From 39-52-133 sp035531075 (lineage in GTDB: Bacteria; Pseudomonadota; Gammaproteobacteria; Burkholderiales; Gallionellaceae), in NCBI GenBank assembly GCA_035531075.1, contig DATKTO010000001.1, positions 62,001 through 126,000 of the forward strand: a stretch of DNA of 64,000 bases, read 5' to 3'. Below are positions 50,728 through 60,382 of the stretch, piece after piece. The notes under the pieces are model-generated. The model was not told where the DNA came from. It did not search any database and saw only the letters and a program-made list of their open reading frames with translations. The position numbers and the translations under genes are program-made. Position 1 is the stretch's first letter, and each line of letters begins with the position of its first letter.

Positions 50728-51510
50728 ATGATACGTTCCCTATGGATTTCGAAAACCGGCCTGGATGCTCAGCAGACGCAGATGGATACTATTTCCAACA
50801 ATCTGGCGAACGTCAGCACCACCGGCTTTAAACGTTCGCGCGCGGTGTTCGAAGATTTGCTGTACCAGAACCTGCGCCAGCCGGGAGCCCAGTCATCGCA
50901 GCAAACACAGATACCTTCTGGCCTGCAGATCGGTACCGGGGTGCGCCCAGTGGCGACCGAGCGCATACACACCCAGGGCAATTTGCAGCAGACCAGCAAC
51001 AAGCTGGATGTGGCGATAAATGGCGACGGTTTCCTGCAGGTGCAGATGCCTGATGGCTCAATTAACTACACGCGTGATGGCTCTCTCCAGACTGACAACC
51101 AGGGACAGCTGGTGACAGCCAATGGTTTTCCGATACAGCCAGGCATCACTATTCCGGCTAATTCAACCAGTGTCACCATCGGCCTTGACGGCACGGTGTC
51201 AGTGACGCAGCCCGGCGTGGTGGCACCCATACAGATTGGCAACCTGCAACTGGCCACTTTCATCAATCCTACCGGCCTGCAAAGCCAGGGTTCAAACCTG
51301 TATGCAGAAACAGCATCCTCCGGCACTCCAACTACCAATGTGCCCGGCACCAATGGTGCGGGATCGTTGACGCAGGGTTATCTGGAAACTTCCAACGTGA
51401 ACGTGGTGGAAGAACTGGTGAACATGATACAGACGCAACGCGCGTATGAGATCAATTCCAAGGCAATCACGGTATCTGACCAGATGCTGCAGAAAATTGC
51501 GCAGCTTTGA
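50728..51510 (+). CDS. flgG: Flagellar distal rod protein FlgG
   Basis: 260 residues: MIRSLWISKTGLDAQQTQMD, then SNNLANVSTTGFKRSRAVFE; the C-terminus carries the helix NVVEELVNMIQTQRAYEINS. FlgG forms the stiff distal rod. Related to FlgF and FlgE by a common ancestry. The flgH start is close to or overlapping its stop. Confidence 0.98.
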   Translation: MIRSLWISKTGLDAQQTQMDTISNNLANVSTTGFKRSRAVFEDLLYQNLRQPGAQSSQQTQIPSGLQIGTGVRPVATERIHTQGNLQQTSNKLDVAINGDGFLQVQMPDGSINYTRDGSLQTDNQGQLVTANGFPIQPGITIPANSTSVTIGLDGTVSVTQPGVVAPIQIGNLQLATFINPTGLQSQGSNLYAETASSGTPTTNVPGTNGAGSLTQGYLETSNVNVVEELVNMIQTQRAYEINSKAITVSDQMLQKIAQL

Positions 51511-51524
51511 TGAAAAGGCGGCCC

Positions 51525-52208
51525 ATGTATAGTTTGATGAAATGGAGCGTGGTTGTTGCAGTCCTGCTGTCGGTGGCCGCGTGCACGCCTTCCACCAGCA
51601 TTAAGCAACCGCTGACGGCCAGGCCTGTTGAGAGCAAGCCTGCAGCATTGGAGAATGGCTCCATATTTCAGGCTGGCAGCAACGAACGCCCACTGTTTGA
51701 AGACAAGCGTCCGCGCAACGTCGGCGATGTACTGATCATCAGAATTGCCGAAACGACTGCGGCCAGCGAGAAATCAAGCAGCAATATGGATAAAAGCGGC
51801 AGTATCAATGTCGCCTCGCCGAACATCAGTGGCGGGATGTTGCCGCACATGGTGGGCGAACCGGTCGGGCAGTTTGGAATCTCCGGCGGTTCGAGCCTGA
51901 AAAATGCCAGCACCAGCGATAACGCGGGCAATAATACGTTTAGTGGGACGATTACCGTGACGGTAATTGAGGTGTTGTCTAACGGCAATCTGGTGGTTAG
52001 CGGCGAAAAACAGGTGGCGATCAAGCATGCGCAGAAATATGTGCGATTCTCAGGGGTGGTCAACCCCAACACCATCGCTGGCGGCAACATCGTGCAATCC
52101 ACGCAGGTGGCCGATGTGCGGGTCGAATACAAGGGCGCAACCCATATCGATATGTCTGATGTCAGCAGTATGTTCGGGAACTTCTTCCTGTCCATTTTCC
52201 CATTCTAG
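51525..52208 (+). CDS. flgH: Flagellar L-ring lipoprotein FlgH
   Basis: 227 residues from the ATG at 51525, which has an AAGG site 6 bases upstream; an earlier ATG at 51510 overlaps the flgG stop and an ATG at 51537 is possible too. The signal peptide ends in the lipobox LLSVAAC, with the lipid-modified C20. Later segments are typical of FlgH: RPRNVGDVLIIRIAETTAAS, NGNLVVSGEKQVAI, FSGVVNPNTIAGGNIVQST. It forms the outer-membrane ring around the rod. Confidence 0.95.
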   Translation: MYSLMKWSVVVAVLLSVAACTPSTSIKQPLTARPVESKPAALENGSIFQAGSNERPLFEDKRPRNVGDVLIIRIAETTAASEKSSSNMDKSGSINVASPNISGGMLPHMVGEPVGQFGISGGSSLKNASTSDNAGNNTFSGTITVTVIEVLSNGNLVVSGEKQVAIKHAQKYVRFSGVVNPNTIAGGNIVQSTQVADVRVEYKGATHIDMSDVSSMFGNFFLSIFPF

Positions 52209-52222
52209 CAAGGAATCCGCGC

Positions 52223-53329
52223 ATGATTGCAATGATCAAATTCGGCTTGGCGATGGTGCTGCTGATGTTGCCGCTGGGGGCATCGGCCGAACGCATCAAA
52301 GATCTTGCCGGCGTGCTCGGCGTACGTGACAACCAGTTGCTGGGCTATGGCCTGGTGGTTGGCCTGGATGGCAGCGGGGATCAGACTACGCAGACTCCCT
52401 TCACCATACAGAGTACTATCAGCATGCTGGCGCAGTTGGGTGTTACCCTGCCGCCAGGCACCAGCCTGCAATTGAAAAACGTGGCTGCTGTGACAGTGAC
52501 AGCCACTCTGCCCGCTTTTGCCCGTCCGGGGCAGACGATAGATATCACTGCTTCCTCCATTGGCAATGCGAAAAGTTTGCGCGGGGGAACTCTTTTGATG
52601 ACGCCGCTGAAAGGCGCTGATGGCCAGGTATATGCGATCGCGCAGGGAAACCTGGTGGTGAGCGGAGCGGGTGCCGCAGCGGGCGGCTCCAAAGTGCAGG
52701 TCAATCATCTGAGCGTAGGCCGCATTCCCGAAGGGGCGACTGTGGAACGTTCAGTGCCGACTGCATTGGGGCAGGGAGATTACATAAATCTGCAGCTGAA
52801 TTCGACAGATTTCACCACGGCCATGCGACTGGCCGATGCCATCAACAAAGAGTTGTCCCCGGATACTGAAATCGCTGCAGCACTGGATGGACGCACGATA
52901 CAGGTGCGAGCCCCCGCGGGCAGTGCACGTGTGTCATTCATTGCGCGCATCGAGAATCTGCAGGTTGAACCGGCACAGGCATCGGCACGCGTGACCATCA
53001 ATGCGCGTACCGGTTCGGTGGTGATGAACCAGTCGGTTACCCTGGAAAATTGCTCGGTATCGCACGGTAATCTGACGGTGGTGATCCAGACCGAAACTGC
53101 TGTGAGTCAGCCTTTTCCCTTGTCTGCGGGGCAAACAGTGGAATCCACAAAATCCAGCATTGAAATACAGGCCGACAAAGGCTCGATTCTGGCCCTGAAA
53201 AAAGGCGTGTCCCTGAATGAAGTTGTACGTGCGCTGAACTCGATTGGCGCCACACCGCAGGATCTGCTGGCGATCCTGCAGGCAATGAAATCGGCCGGCT
53301 CATTGCATGCCGAGCTGGAGATCATCTAA
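52223..53329 (+). CDS. flgI: Flagellar P-ring protein FlgI
   Basis: 368 residues with an N-terminal signal peptide (FGLAMVLLMLPLGASAE). It forms the peptidoglycan ring. Family segments: RIKDLAGVLGVRDNQLLGYG, GQTIDITASSIGNAKSLRGG and VVMNQSVTLENCSVSHGNL. The presence of FlgH, FlgI and FlgA confirms a Gram-negative basal body. Start ATG at 52223 with an AAGGA site. Confidence 0.98.
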   Translation: MIAMIKFGLAMVLLMLPLGASAERIKDLAGVLGVRDNQLLGYGLVVGLDGSGDQTTQTPFTIQSTISMLAQLGVTLPPGTSLQLKNVAAVTVTATLPAFARPGQTIDITASSIGNAKSLRGGTLLMTPLKGADGQVYAIAQGNLVVSGAGAAAGGSKVQVNHLSVGRIPEGATVERSVPTALGQGDYINLQLNSTDFTTAMRLADAINKELSPDTEIAAALDGRTIQVRAPAGSARVSFIARIENLQVEPAQASARVTINARTGSVVMNQSVTLENCSVSHGNLTVVIQTETAVSQPFPLSAGQTVESTKSSIEIQADKGSILALKKGVSLNEVVRALNSIGATPQDLLAILQAMKSAGSLHAELEII

Positions 53330-54268
53330 ATGAGCGTTCCTGTCAATATGCTGGGCAATACTCCCGGCAACAGCGGGAATCAACTGGCGCTGGACAGCCA
53401 AAACCTGGACAGTCTGCGACTGCAGGCCAAGCAGGAGCCGGGCAAGGCGCTGAAAGTAGCAGCAAAACAGTTTGAGACGGTATTCATGAACATGATGCTG
53501 AAGTCGATGCGCGATGCGACGCCGCAGGATGGTGTGTTCGATAGCGAACAGACAAAAATGTTCACTTCCATGCTGGATCAGCAGCTGGCAGAGAACATGG
53601 GCAATCGAGGTGTTGGCCTGGCGGATATTATGGTGAAACAACTGAGCCGGCAAATGCCCGCTGTAGAAGCAGCCGAGGCCGCTTCGGTTACGCCATCAAT
53701 CGCGGAGGCAGCGCCGCCAGCGAGCAGGCAAGCGGCGCCACAACCGAATCCCGCACTTGCAGTATCAGCGCCAGCAAAAAACAGCCTGCCCTCGGCATAC
53801 AACGAAAATTTTCAGCAGGATTTTGTGCAGCGCCTGTTGCCGCATGCCGAAAAAGTGAGTCGCGAAACCGGTTTGCCTGCGCACATGATGCTGGGGCAAG
53901 CCGCTCTGGAAAGCGGCTGGGGGCGGCGTGCGATCCTCATGGCGGACGGGACAGACAGCCACAATCTGTTTGGCATCAAGGCTGGTGCGAACTGGAACGG
54001 AAAAGTGGCCGAGGTGAAAACCACGGAATACCATAATGGGGTGGCCAGCAAGCCCACAGAAAAATTCCGCGCTTATGACAGCTATGCCGATGCATTTCGT
54101 GATTATGCCAAGCTGTTGAGCGGCAATGAACGTTATGCCGATGTGTTGTCGCAAGGCGGCGATGCACATGGTTTTGCACAGGCGTTGCAGGACTCGGGCT
54201 ATGCAACCGATCCGCGGTATGCAGAGAAGCTGGTTAAAGTAATCGGTAAGGTGAATACGCTGGCTTGA
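53330..54268 (+). CDS. flgJ: Rod cap and peptidoglycan hydrolase FlgJ
   Basis: 312 residues, the two-domain form. Residues about 1-110 are the rod-cap domain (AAKQFETVFMNMMLKSMRDA). A Pro/Ala-rich linker follows, then a glucosaminidase-type hydrolase domain (about 155-312) with GLPAHMMLGQAALESGWGRR containing the catalytic glutamate E194. It opens peptidoglycan for the growing rod. The ATG directly follows the flgI stop. Confidence 0.97.
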   Translation: MSVPVNMLGNTPGNSGNQLALDSQNLDSLRLQAKQEPGKALKVAAKQFETVFMNMMLKSMRDATPQDGVFDSEQTKMFTSMLDQQLAENMGNRGVGLADIMVKQLSRQMPAVEAAEAASVTPSIAEAAPPASRQAAPQPNPALAVSAPAKNSLPSAYNENFQQDFVQRLLPHAEKVSRETGLPAHMMLGQAALESGWGRRAILMADGTDSHNLFGIKAGANWNGKVAEVKTTEYHNGVASKPTEKFRAYDSYADAFRDYAKLLSGNERYADVLSQGGDAHGFAQALQDSGYATDPRYAEKLVKVIGKVNTLA

Positions 54269-54345
54269 TGGTACTGCGCAAGGATGGGTCGCAGGCGTAA
54301 CAAACAAGGCAAAACAGCAGGTTGCGGAAAAAAACGTTCATGGGC

Positions 54346-54372
54346 TAAAGAAAACCGCAAAGCTGACGATAA
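54346..54372 (+). promoter_or_regulatory. Sigma-28 promoter of flgKL
   Basis: TAAAGAAA at 54346-54353, an 11-base spacer, and GACGATAA at 54365-54372 fit the consensus TAAAGTTT-N11-GCCGATAA well. The site is 37 bp before the flgK ATG, in a 141-bp gap after flgJ. It makes flgK and flgL late genes under FliA control. Confidence 0.8.
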
Positions 54373-54409
54373 CAATCATATATACGCATAGTAAACCGGG
54401 AGAAACAGT

Positions 54410-56362
54410 ATGGGCGTAGGCATTTTCAGTACCAGTGTCAGTGCATTGACAGCCAATCAGGTCGGATTGGCAACGACTCAGCACAATATTGCCAATGCGA
54501 ATACTCCGGGCTTTAATCGTCAGGAGGTGGATTTCGTCACCCGTCAGGCACAAGTATCCGGTACCGGATTCATTGGGCAAGGGGTAGATGTCTCCACGGT
54601 CAAGCGCGTATACAGCGAATTTCTGGGGAATCAGTTGTTGCAGGAACAGAGTGTGTCCTCACAACTGACTACCTACTATGCGCAAATGCAGCAAATTAAC
54701 AATATGCTGGCAGACCCGACTTCAGGATTGTCACCCGCGGTTCAGGATTTTTTCAGTTCAGTTAACAATGTGTCCAACAATCCGGAGTCTGTGCCCTCGC
54801 GGCAATCATTGTTAAGTGGTGCGGGTTTGCTGACGTCGCGTTTTCAATCCATCAATCAGCGTTTGTCTGAGTTGACAGAGGGGGCAAATAAACAGATAGG
54901 CTATACCGTTACGCAGATTAATAGCTACGCCAAACAGCTTGCCGCGCTCAATACCAACATCATCCTCGCGCAGTCGGCCAATGGACAGCCACCCAATGAT
55001 CTGATGGATCAGCGTGACCAGTTGCTCACCTTGTTGAATCAGGAAGTCAAGGCCACGGTCGTCAAGCAGGATAACGGCAGTTTCAGTGTGTTTATCGGCA
55101 GCGGTCAGCCGCTGGTGATGGGCGATCAGACCCTCACCATGAGTACCCAATATTCGCCAACCGACCCCAGCAAGCTTGACATCGTTTTTAACTACAGCAA
55201 TGGTGTAGTTGCCACCATCCAGCAAAGCAGTTTGCAGGGTGGCAATCTGGGCGGATTGCTGAGCTTCCGTGACAAGGCGTTGACCGACACGCAGAATGCA
55301 TTGGGCCGTGTGGCGATGGCGGTGGCAGGAACGTTTAATCAGCAACATCAGATGGGACAGGATTTAAATGGCGCGCTGGGAGGGAATTTTTTTATCCAGG
55401 CCGTACCCCAAGTCTATAGCAGTACCGCTAATGTGGGCACGGCTGCGATAAGCGCCAGTGTGGTTGCCGCAACCGATTATTCTGCGCTGACCGGAAGTGA
55501 TTACCGGCTGAAATTCAATGGCGGCACGAGCTATACGCTGACCCGCCTGAGCGATAACCTGGTGACCAACTACCCCGCAGGTTTACCGGCCGCACCGGTT
55601 GATGGCCTAACCCTGACTACTACGGCAGGCGCAGTGGCTGGCGATACCTTCATGATACGTCCTACGGTAAATGGCGCGCGGGATATTGCGGCTGCAATCA
55701 GTGATCCAGCCAAAATCGCTGCAGCCTCACCGGTACGCAGCAATGCAACCCTAAGCAATCTCGGAACAGGCAAGATCAGCGCCGTTACGGTGAATCTCCC
55801 CCCTCCGGTTACACCTAACCCGGCGCATCCGCTGACCGATCTTAACCTGCAGCAACCCATCACCATTACCTTTAATAACCCGCCTACCACCTACAATATT
55901 GCCGGCGTGGGCGTAGGGCTGCCAGCCGCTGGCCTGCCATATACGGCGGGTACCAACATTTCCTATAACGGCTGGACTATGCAGATTACCGGCTCGCCTT
56001 CTGCCACAGACACTTTTACCATCGGCCCCAATACCGGTGCGACGGCGGATGGAAGCAATATGCTGTTGCTCGCCAGTTTGCAGACGCAGACCACGATGGC
56101 AGGTGGCACAACTTCCTATCAGGGGGCTTATAGTCAGCTGGTCAGCTCGGTGGGTAACAAAACGCGCGAGCTGGAGGTGACCAGCAATGCGCAGAGCAGC
56201 ATGGTCGAGCAGTCCATCCAGACAATTAAATCATTTTCCGGCGTGAATCTGGATGAGGAAGCGGCCAATCTGTTGCGCTATCAACGCGCCTATCAGGCCG
56301 CAGGTAAGGCCTTGCAGGTCGCCAACGTCATGTTTGACACAATATTGGAACTAGGAAAGTAG
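54410..56362 (+). CDS. flgK: Hook-filament junction protein FlgK (HAP1)
   Basis: 650 residues. N-terminal helical core GIFSTSVSALTANQVGLATT and QHNIANANTPGFNRQEVDF; C-terminal core GVNLDEEAANLLRYQRAYQA. The long variable middle (about 330-560) contains Pro-rich linkers and Ig-like segments. It is the first of two junction proteins; FlgN is its chaperone. A GGGAG site precedes the ATG. Confidence 0.97.
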   Translation: MGVGIFSTSVSALTANQVGLATTQHNIANANTPGFNRQEVDFVTRQAQVSGTGFIGQGVDVSTVKRVYSEFLGNQLLQEQSVSSQLTTYYAQMQQINNMLADPTSGLSPAVQDFFSSVNNVSNNPESVPSRQSLLSGAGLLTSRFQSINQRLSELTEGANKQIGYTVTQINSYAKQLAALNTNIILAQSANGQPPNDLMDQRDQLLTLLNQEVKATVVKQDNGSFSVFIGSGQPLVMGDQTLTMSTQYSPTDPSKLDIVFNYSNGVVATIQQSSLQGGNLGGLLSFRDKALTDTQNALGRVAMAVAGTFNQQHQMGQDLNGALGGNFFIQAVPQVYSSTANVGTAAISASVVAATDYSALTGSDYRLKFNGGTSYTLTRLSDNLVTNYPAGLPAAPVDGLTLTTTAGAVAGDTFMIRPTVNGARDIAAAISDPAKIAAASPVRSNATLSNLGTGKISAVTVNLPPPVTPNPAHPLTDLNLQQPITITFNNPPTTYNIAGVGVGLPAAGLPYTAGTNISYNGWTMQITGSPSATDTFTIGPNTGATADGSNMLLLASLQTQTTMAGGTTSYQGAYSQLVSSVGNKTRELEVTSNAQSSMVEQSIQTIKSFSGVNLDEEAANLLRYQRAYQAAGKALQVANVMFDTILELGK

Positions 56363-56369
56363 GTTAGCC

Positions 56370-57608
56370 ATGCGTATCAGCACCAGCGCCATTTACGATG
56401 TAAATATCAGTAATCTGAACATGCAGCAGGCCAAGCTATTGCATACACAACAGACGCTGGCGTCAGGACGGCGCATGCTGACGCCAGCGGATGATCCGGC
56501 TGCAACGGCGCGTGCGCTGGAACTGACACAGGCTGACTCCAGCAATACCCAGTATGCGAGCAACAGGAATTCTGCTATGAGTATATCTTCCATATCGGAG
56601 AGCGTTCTGCAGAATGTGAGCAGCCTGTTGCAGGATATCAGAACTACTGCCGTACAGGCTGGCGGTGGGACGATGTCTGTTACCGACCGGCGTACATTGG
56701 CTAGCGCGTTGTCCGGACAGCTTGAGGAGCTGCAGGCCTTGGCTAACAGTACGGACGGGATAGGCAATTACCTGTTTTCGGGCTATCAGGGCAAAACACA
56801 ACCCTTCATCAATGCTGTCGGCGGTGTTCAATATTTGGGTGATGATGGTCAGCGCAAGCTTCAGATAAGCAGTTCCAGGCAAATGGCGACCACCGATTCG
56901 GGGGCTGACATCTTCATGCGCGTCAAAAATGGCAATGGTACCTTTATTGTGCAACCTGACCCTACGAGCAATTTGGGTGCTGGCAATACCGGCACCGGCA
57001 TAGTCAGTCAGGGTCTGGTCACCAATCAGGGGTTGTTGACGGGCAATAATTATACGGTGAGTTTCAGCACAATTTTGGTGGGCCCGAGTCTAGTGCCGAC
57101 GAAGGTCTACAATGTCTTCAACAACACTACTGGACTTCCAGTTCCACCTGGCCCACCGGCTAACACGCCCTATGTCAGCGGGCAAGCTATCAGTTTCGAT
57201 GGCATGCAAATTGAAGTGACCGGCCTTCCCGCCGATGGCGATGCTTTTACCCTTGCTCCCAGCACAAACGAGAGCATATTCAAAACCGTCTCCGACCTGA
57301 TTACGACGATGGGTTTGTCTGGGGCAAATTTCACCAATAACCTGAACCGGGGGCTGAACAAGCTGGACAGTGATCTGAATACTGTGTTGACAGTGCGTGG
57401 TTCACTTGGCTCGCGTATGAGTGAACTTGATACACTGCAATCCATCGGGGAAGACCTTGGGCTGAATTACAAAACCACGCTGTCGCAACTGCAGGATGTG
57501 GATTACAACAAGGGCATAAGTGATATGAACCAGCAGCAGCTCAGCCTGCAGGCCGCACAAAAAACGTTCAAGCAGATATCCGATATGTCGTTGTTTAATT
57601 ACATTTAA
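56370..57608 (+). CDS. flgL: Hook-filament junction protein FlgL (HAP3)
   Basis: 412 residues, similar in fold to flagellin: MRISTSAIYDVNISNLNMQQ then LHTQQTLASGRRMLTPADDP at the N-terminus; DVDYNKGISDMNQQQLSLQA then AAQKTFKQISDMSLFNYI at the C-terminus. It starts 7 bp after flgK, in the same operon. The central region is longer than in E. coli FlgL (317 residues), adding a surface domain of about 100 residues. Confidence 0.97.
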   Translation: MRISTSAIYDVNISNLNMQQAKLLHTQQTLASGRRMLTPADDPAATARALELTQADSSNTQYASNRNSAMSISSISESVLQNVSSLLQDIRTTAVQAGGGTMSVTDRRTLASALSGQLEELQALANSTDGIGNYLFSGYQGKTQPFINAVGGVQYLGDDGQRKLQISSSRQMATTDSGADIFMRVKNGNGTFIVQPDPTSNLGAGNTGTGIVSQGLVTNQGLLTGNNYTVSFSTILVGPSLVPTKVYNVFNNTTGLPVPPGPPANTPYVSGQAISFDGMQIEVTGLPADGDAFTLAPSTNESIFKTVSDLITTMGLSGANFTNNLNRGLNKLDSDLNTVLTVRGSLGSRMSELDTLQSIGEDLGLNYKTTLSQLQDVDYNKGISDMNQQQLSLQAAQKTFKQISDMSLFNYI

Positions 57609-57635
57609 TTTATTCGTCAGGATAAAGATCAAACA

Positions 57636-57662
57636 GGGCACTATGCACTTTGCATAAAGCCC
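57636..57662. terminator. Hairpin in the flgL-fliR convergent region
   Basis: GGGC-AC-TATGCA-CTT-TGCATA-AA-GCCC forms a nested stem with one small internal loop, between the convergent flgL and fliR genes. It is symmetric and so may terminate both transcripts, although a T run is short on either side. Confidence 0.55.
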
Positions 57663-57698
57663 GGATTTAAGTATTTTCCAGAAACTGAAACTGCTTGA

Positions 57699-58487
57699 TC
57701 AGTGCTTGCCCAGTTGCTGGGCAATACGCAGCATAGTGTCTTGCCCGGCCTGCGTAAATACTTCCAGCATCGGTGCAAAATAAGACAAGGTTAGCATCAG
57801 GGTGACGAAACCCACGACCAAGGTGATCGGGAAACCGATGGCGAAGATGTTAAGCTGTGGCGCACTTCGCGTCAGGATGCCGAGCGCCAGGTTGGTGATG
57901 AGCAGGGCGCCTATCAGCGGCAAAGACAGCCGCAGGGCGTGCGCAAAAATCTCCCCGCCCCATAAAGTAAGTGTATGCATTGCGTGCGCAGAGGGTACTT
58001 GGGTGGTGATAGGAAATGCCTGGAAACTTTCAGCCAGAGTGGCCAGCATGTAGAGGTGACCATCCATGCTGAGGAAGGCTAGTGCAGCGAGAATGCCAAG
58101 AAATTGCGCGATCACCTGAGTATTGGTGGCATTGACCGGGTCATAGAAAGTGGCGAATCCTAGACCCATTTGCATACCCATAATGTCGCCTGCCATGTCA
58201 ATGGCGGTAAATACCAGACGCATCGCAAATCCCATCGCCAGGCCCACCAATATTTGCTGTGCCAGAATAAACAATCCCATGCCCGACGCTGCCTCGATGT
58301 CCGGTGGTATATCCAGTGTGGGTGCAATGAGAAATGTGATCAGCATGGCAAAGCCGACTTTGACTCGGGCGGGTACTTGCTTGTTGCCGATGACAGGTGA
58401 GCTGGCTACAAGCGCAAGGATGCGTGCAAGTGGAAAGATGAAGGCGGCTAGCCAGGTCTCCAGTTGCGCGCTGGTGATATTGATCAT
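57699..58487 (-). CDS. fliR: Flagellar export gate protein FliR
   Basis: 262 residues, membrane protein of the export gate with FliP and FliQ. Hydrophobic throughout, with the conserved opening WLAAFIFPLARILALVASSP and VPARVKVGFAMLITFLIAP. Later AMRLVFTAIDMAGDIMGMQM and GFATFYDPVNATNTQV agree with the family. It is the last gene of the leftward fli operon. Confidence 0.97.
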   Translation of the reverse strand: MINITSAQLETWLAAFIFPLARILALVASSPVIGNKQVPARVKVGFAMLITFLIAPTLDIPPDIEAASGMGLFILAQQILVGLAMGFAMRLVFTAIDMAGDIMGMQMGLGFATFYDPVNATNTQVIAQFLGILAALAFLSMDGHLYMLATLAESFQAFPITTQVPSAHAMHTLTLWGGEIFAHALRLSLPLIGALLITNLALGILTRSAPQLNIFAIGFPITLVVGFVTLMLTLSYFAPMLEVFTQAGQDTMLRIAQQLGKH

Positions 58488-58530
58488 TGGGGCTTTACCG
58501 TGCTCAAGCTGGGCGGGGGCTATGGTGCAC

Positions 58531-58800
58531 TTAGCCCACCATCCAGGGGATGTTGGTAAACAGTCTCTGGATGAAATCGACCATCAGACCTATCATCCAC
58601 GGTCCCGCAATGATGAGTACACCAAACATGCCTATCAATTTGGGAATGAATGACAGTGTCTGTTCGTTGATCTGGGTGGCAGCCTGGAATATGCTGACCA
58701 GTAGCCCGATGATCAACGCCGTCAGCAGTACCGGCGCAGAAACAATTACGGTGAGTTCCAGTGCCTGGCGACCCAGTGTCATTACGCTTTCAGGAGTCAT
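58531..58800 (-). CDS. fliQ: Flagellar export gate protein FliQ
   Basis: 89 residues from the ATG at 58800 (MTPESVMTLGRQALELTVIV), the usual length; the open frame extends further upstream but into fliP. Two transmembrane helices: VSAPVLLTALIIGLLVSIFQ and IGMFGVLIIAGPWMIGLMVD. The motif AATQINEQTLSFIPK between them is highly conserved. It lies between fliP and fliR. Confidence 0.96.
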   Translation of the reverse strand: MTPESVMTLGRQALELTVIVSAPVLLTALIIGLLVSIFQAATQINEQTLSFIPKLIGMFGVLIIAGPWMIGLMVDFIQRLFTNIPWMVG

Positions 58801-58810
58801 GATGGGGATC

Positions 58811-59557
58811 TCAAGTGTAAAAGCTCTGAACCAGCGAGCCGATGAGCAGATTCCATCCGTCAGCCAACACAAACAGCATGATCTTGAACGGCAATGAAAT
58901 CATGGCGGGGGAAACCATCATCATACCCATGGACATGAGGACGCTGGCCACCACCATGTCGATGATGAGGAAAGGAATAAACACAACAAAACCAATCTGG
59001 AAAGCAGTTTTTAATTCGCTGATCACGTAAGAAGGCACCAAAATCCTTAGCGGTACATCTTCAGCGCTCTGCAACGGTTCACTGTTGGATATTTTAACAA
59101 ACAGGGCGAGATCGGATTCGCGCGTCTGGCGCAGCATAAAAGTCTTCAGCGGGACAATGCCGATGTTGAATGCCTGTTCAAGCGTAAGTTTTTTCTCGCT
59201 GTAGGGCAGGTATGCGTCGGTGTACATTTTGTCCAGCACCGGCGACATCACGAAGAAAGTAAGAAATAACGCCAGTCCAATCATCACCTGATTGGGCGGA
59301 GATGAAGGTGTGCCCAGGGCGGAGCGCAATAGTGAGAGCACAATAATGATGCGAGTAAAGCTGGTCATCATCAAGAGGAGCGCCGGCAGAAAAGACAGCG
59401 AGGTGAGCAGAATCAGTGTTTGCAGGCTCAGTGAATAGTTTTGTCCGCCACCGGGTGCCGGAGTGCTGGTGAAGGCGGCAATGCTTGGCTCGGCTGCAAT
59501 TGCGGTTGAAATCAGTGTGAAAAGCAGTGTTACGGCGAGTAAAAGCTTAAGACGCAT
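58811..59557 (-). CDS. fliP: Flagellar export gate protein FliP
   Basis: 248 residues. A cleavable signal peptide (LLLAVTLLFTLISTAIAAE) is followed by four membrane segments with LLMMTSFTRIIIVLSLLRSA, GTPSSPPNQVMIGLALFLTF and MGMMMVSPAMISLPFKIMLF. It forms the core of the export pore with FliQ and FliR. Its start overlaps the end of fliO by 11 bp. Confidence 0.97.
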   Translation of the reverse strand: MRLKLLLAVTLLFTLISTAIAAEPSIAAFTSTPAPGGGQNYSLSLQTLILLTSLSFLPALLLMMTSFTRIIIVLSLLRSALGTPSSPPNQVMIGLALFLTFFVMSPVLDKMYTDAYLPYSEKKLTLEQAFNIGIVPLKTFMLRQTRESDLALFVKISNSEPLQSAEDVPLRILVPSYVISELKTAFQIGFVVFIPFLIIDMVVASVLMSMGMMMVSPAMISLPFKIMLFVLADGWNLLIGSLVQSFYT

Positions 59558-59990
59558 TGCGTTTCTCCACCATTTGCTTCAACCACATCTGGAATTTTCC
59601 ATCCGCGCTCCCGGCAGAGATGCCAGCATGCATCGGCAACTGACCCTTGGCCATGGTATGCAGCGTGCGTACCTGACCTGGCGCAACACCTACTATCAGC
59701 CATGTGTCATTTACCTCCACCAGCACAATACGTTCGCGCTGTCCCACGGCGACACCGCCGATCACCTTGAGCAGGCTGGCTGCGCCGTGCTGAGGCAGAT
59801 TGATGCGCTTCATGATCCAGGCGACCAAGGCTACCGCTGCCAATACCAGGACCAAGCTAAAAATAATCTGCATCACACTGCCAGTTGATACCGCAGCAGG
59901 TGGAGTGGGGATGTAAGCAGGGCGCGCGGTTTCGGCGGATGCAAAAAAAGGGCTATACAGGGCAGCAATAAGTATTAGACGGATAGGCAT
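59547..59990 (-). CDS. fliO: Flagellar biosynthesis protein FliO
   Basis: 147 residues. FliO helps assemble the FliP ring. A probable signal sequence (LILIAALYSPFFASAE) precedes one membrane helix (VMQIIFSLVLVLAAVALVAW), then a short cytoplasmic SH3-like domain (LLKVIGGVAVGQRERIVLVE). The family is poorly conserved; position between fliN and fliP makes the call safe. Confidence 0.93.
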   Translation of the reverse strand: MPIRLILIAALYSPFFASAETARPAYIPTPPAAVSTGSVMQIIFSLVLVLAAVALVAWIMKRINLPQHGAASLLKVIGGVAVGQRERIVLVEVNDTWLIVGVAPGQVRTLHTMAKGQLPMHAGISAGSADGKFQMWLKQMVEKRNAS

Positions 59991-59992
59991 AA

Positions 59993-60382
59993 TTATCGGT
60001 TGATGCGGCGCAATCGCTCGGATGGGGTGATGATGTCAGTTAATCGTATGCCGAGCTTGTCATTGACCACGACCACCTCGCCTTGTGCAATGAGAAAGCC
60101 GTTTATTAAAACGTCCATCGGTTCGCCAGCCATGGCTGTGAGTTCTACCACGGAACCCTGCGCCAATTGCAGCAGATTTTTGATCGGCATTTTAGTGCGG
60201 CCAAGTTCCACGGTGAGTTGCACCGGGATGTCCAGGATCATATCCAGATCGTTATGTGCCGACGCACCTCCAGCGCCAAACTGTTCGAATACATGCGCTT
60301 GAGCGGCAGGCTGTGTTTTCTGCTCTGCCATCGCGGCTCCCCAGTCATCGGCGCTTATTTCACCGCTGCTATCTTCATTCAT
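59993..60382 (-). CDS. fliN: Flagellar motor switch protein FliN
   Basis: 129 residues from the ATG at 60382, which has a GGAGA site located inside the fliM 3' end; the longer reading frame reaches further into fliM. The C-terminal SpoA domain (VQLTVELGRTKMPIKNLLQL, ALINGFLIAQGE-like VLINGFLIAQGEVVVVNDK, GIRLTDIITPSERLRRI) forms the C ring with FliM. Overlap with fliM is 8 bp. Acidic N-terminal extension, as in other betaproteobacteria. Confidence 0.96.
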   Translation of the reverse strand: MNEDSSGEISADDWGAAMAEQKTQPAAQAHVFEQFGAGGASAHNDLDMILDIPVQLTVELGRTKMPIKNLLQLAQGSVVELTAMAGEPMDVLINGFLIAQGEVVVVNDKLGIRLTDIITPSERLRRINR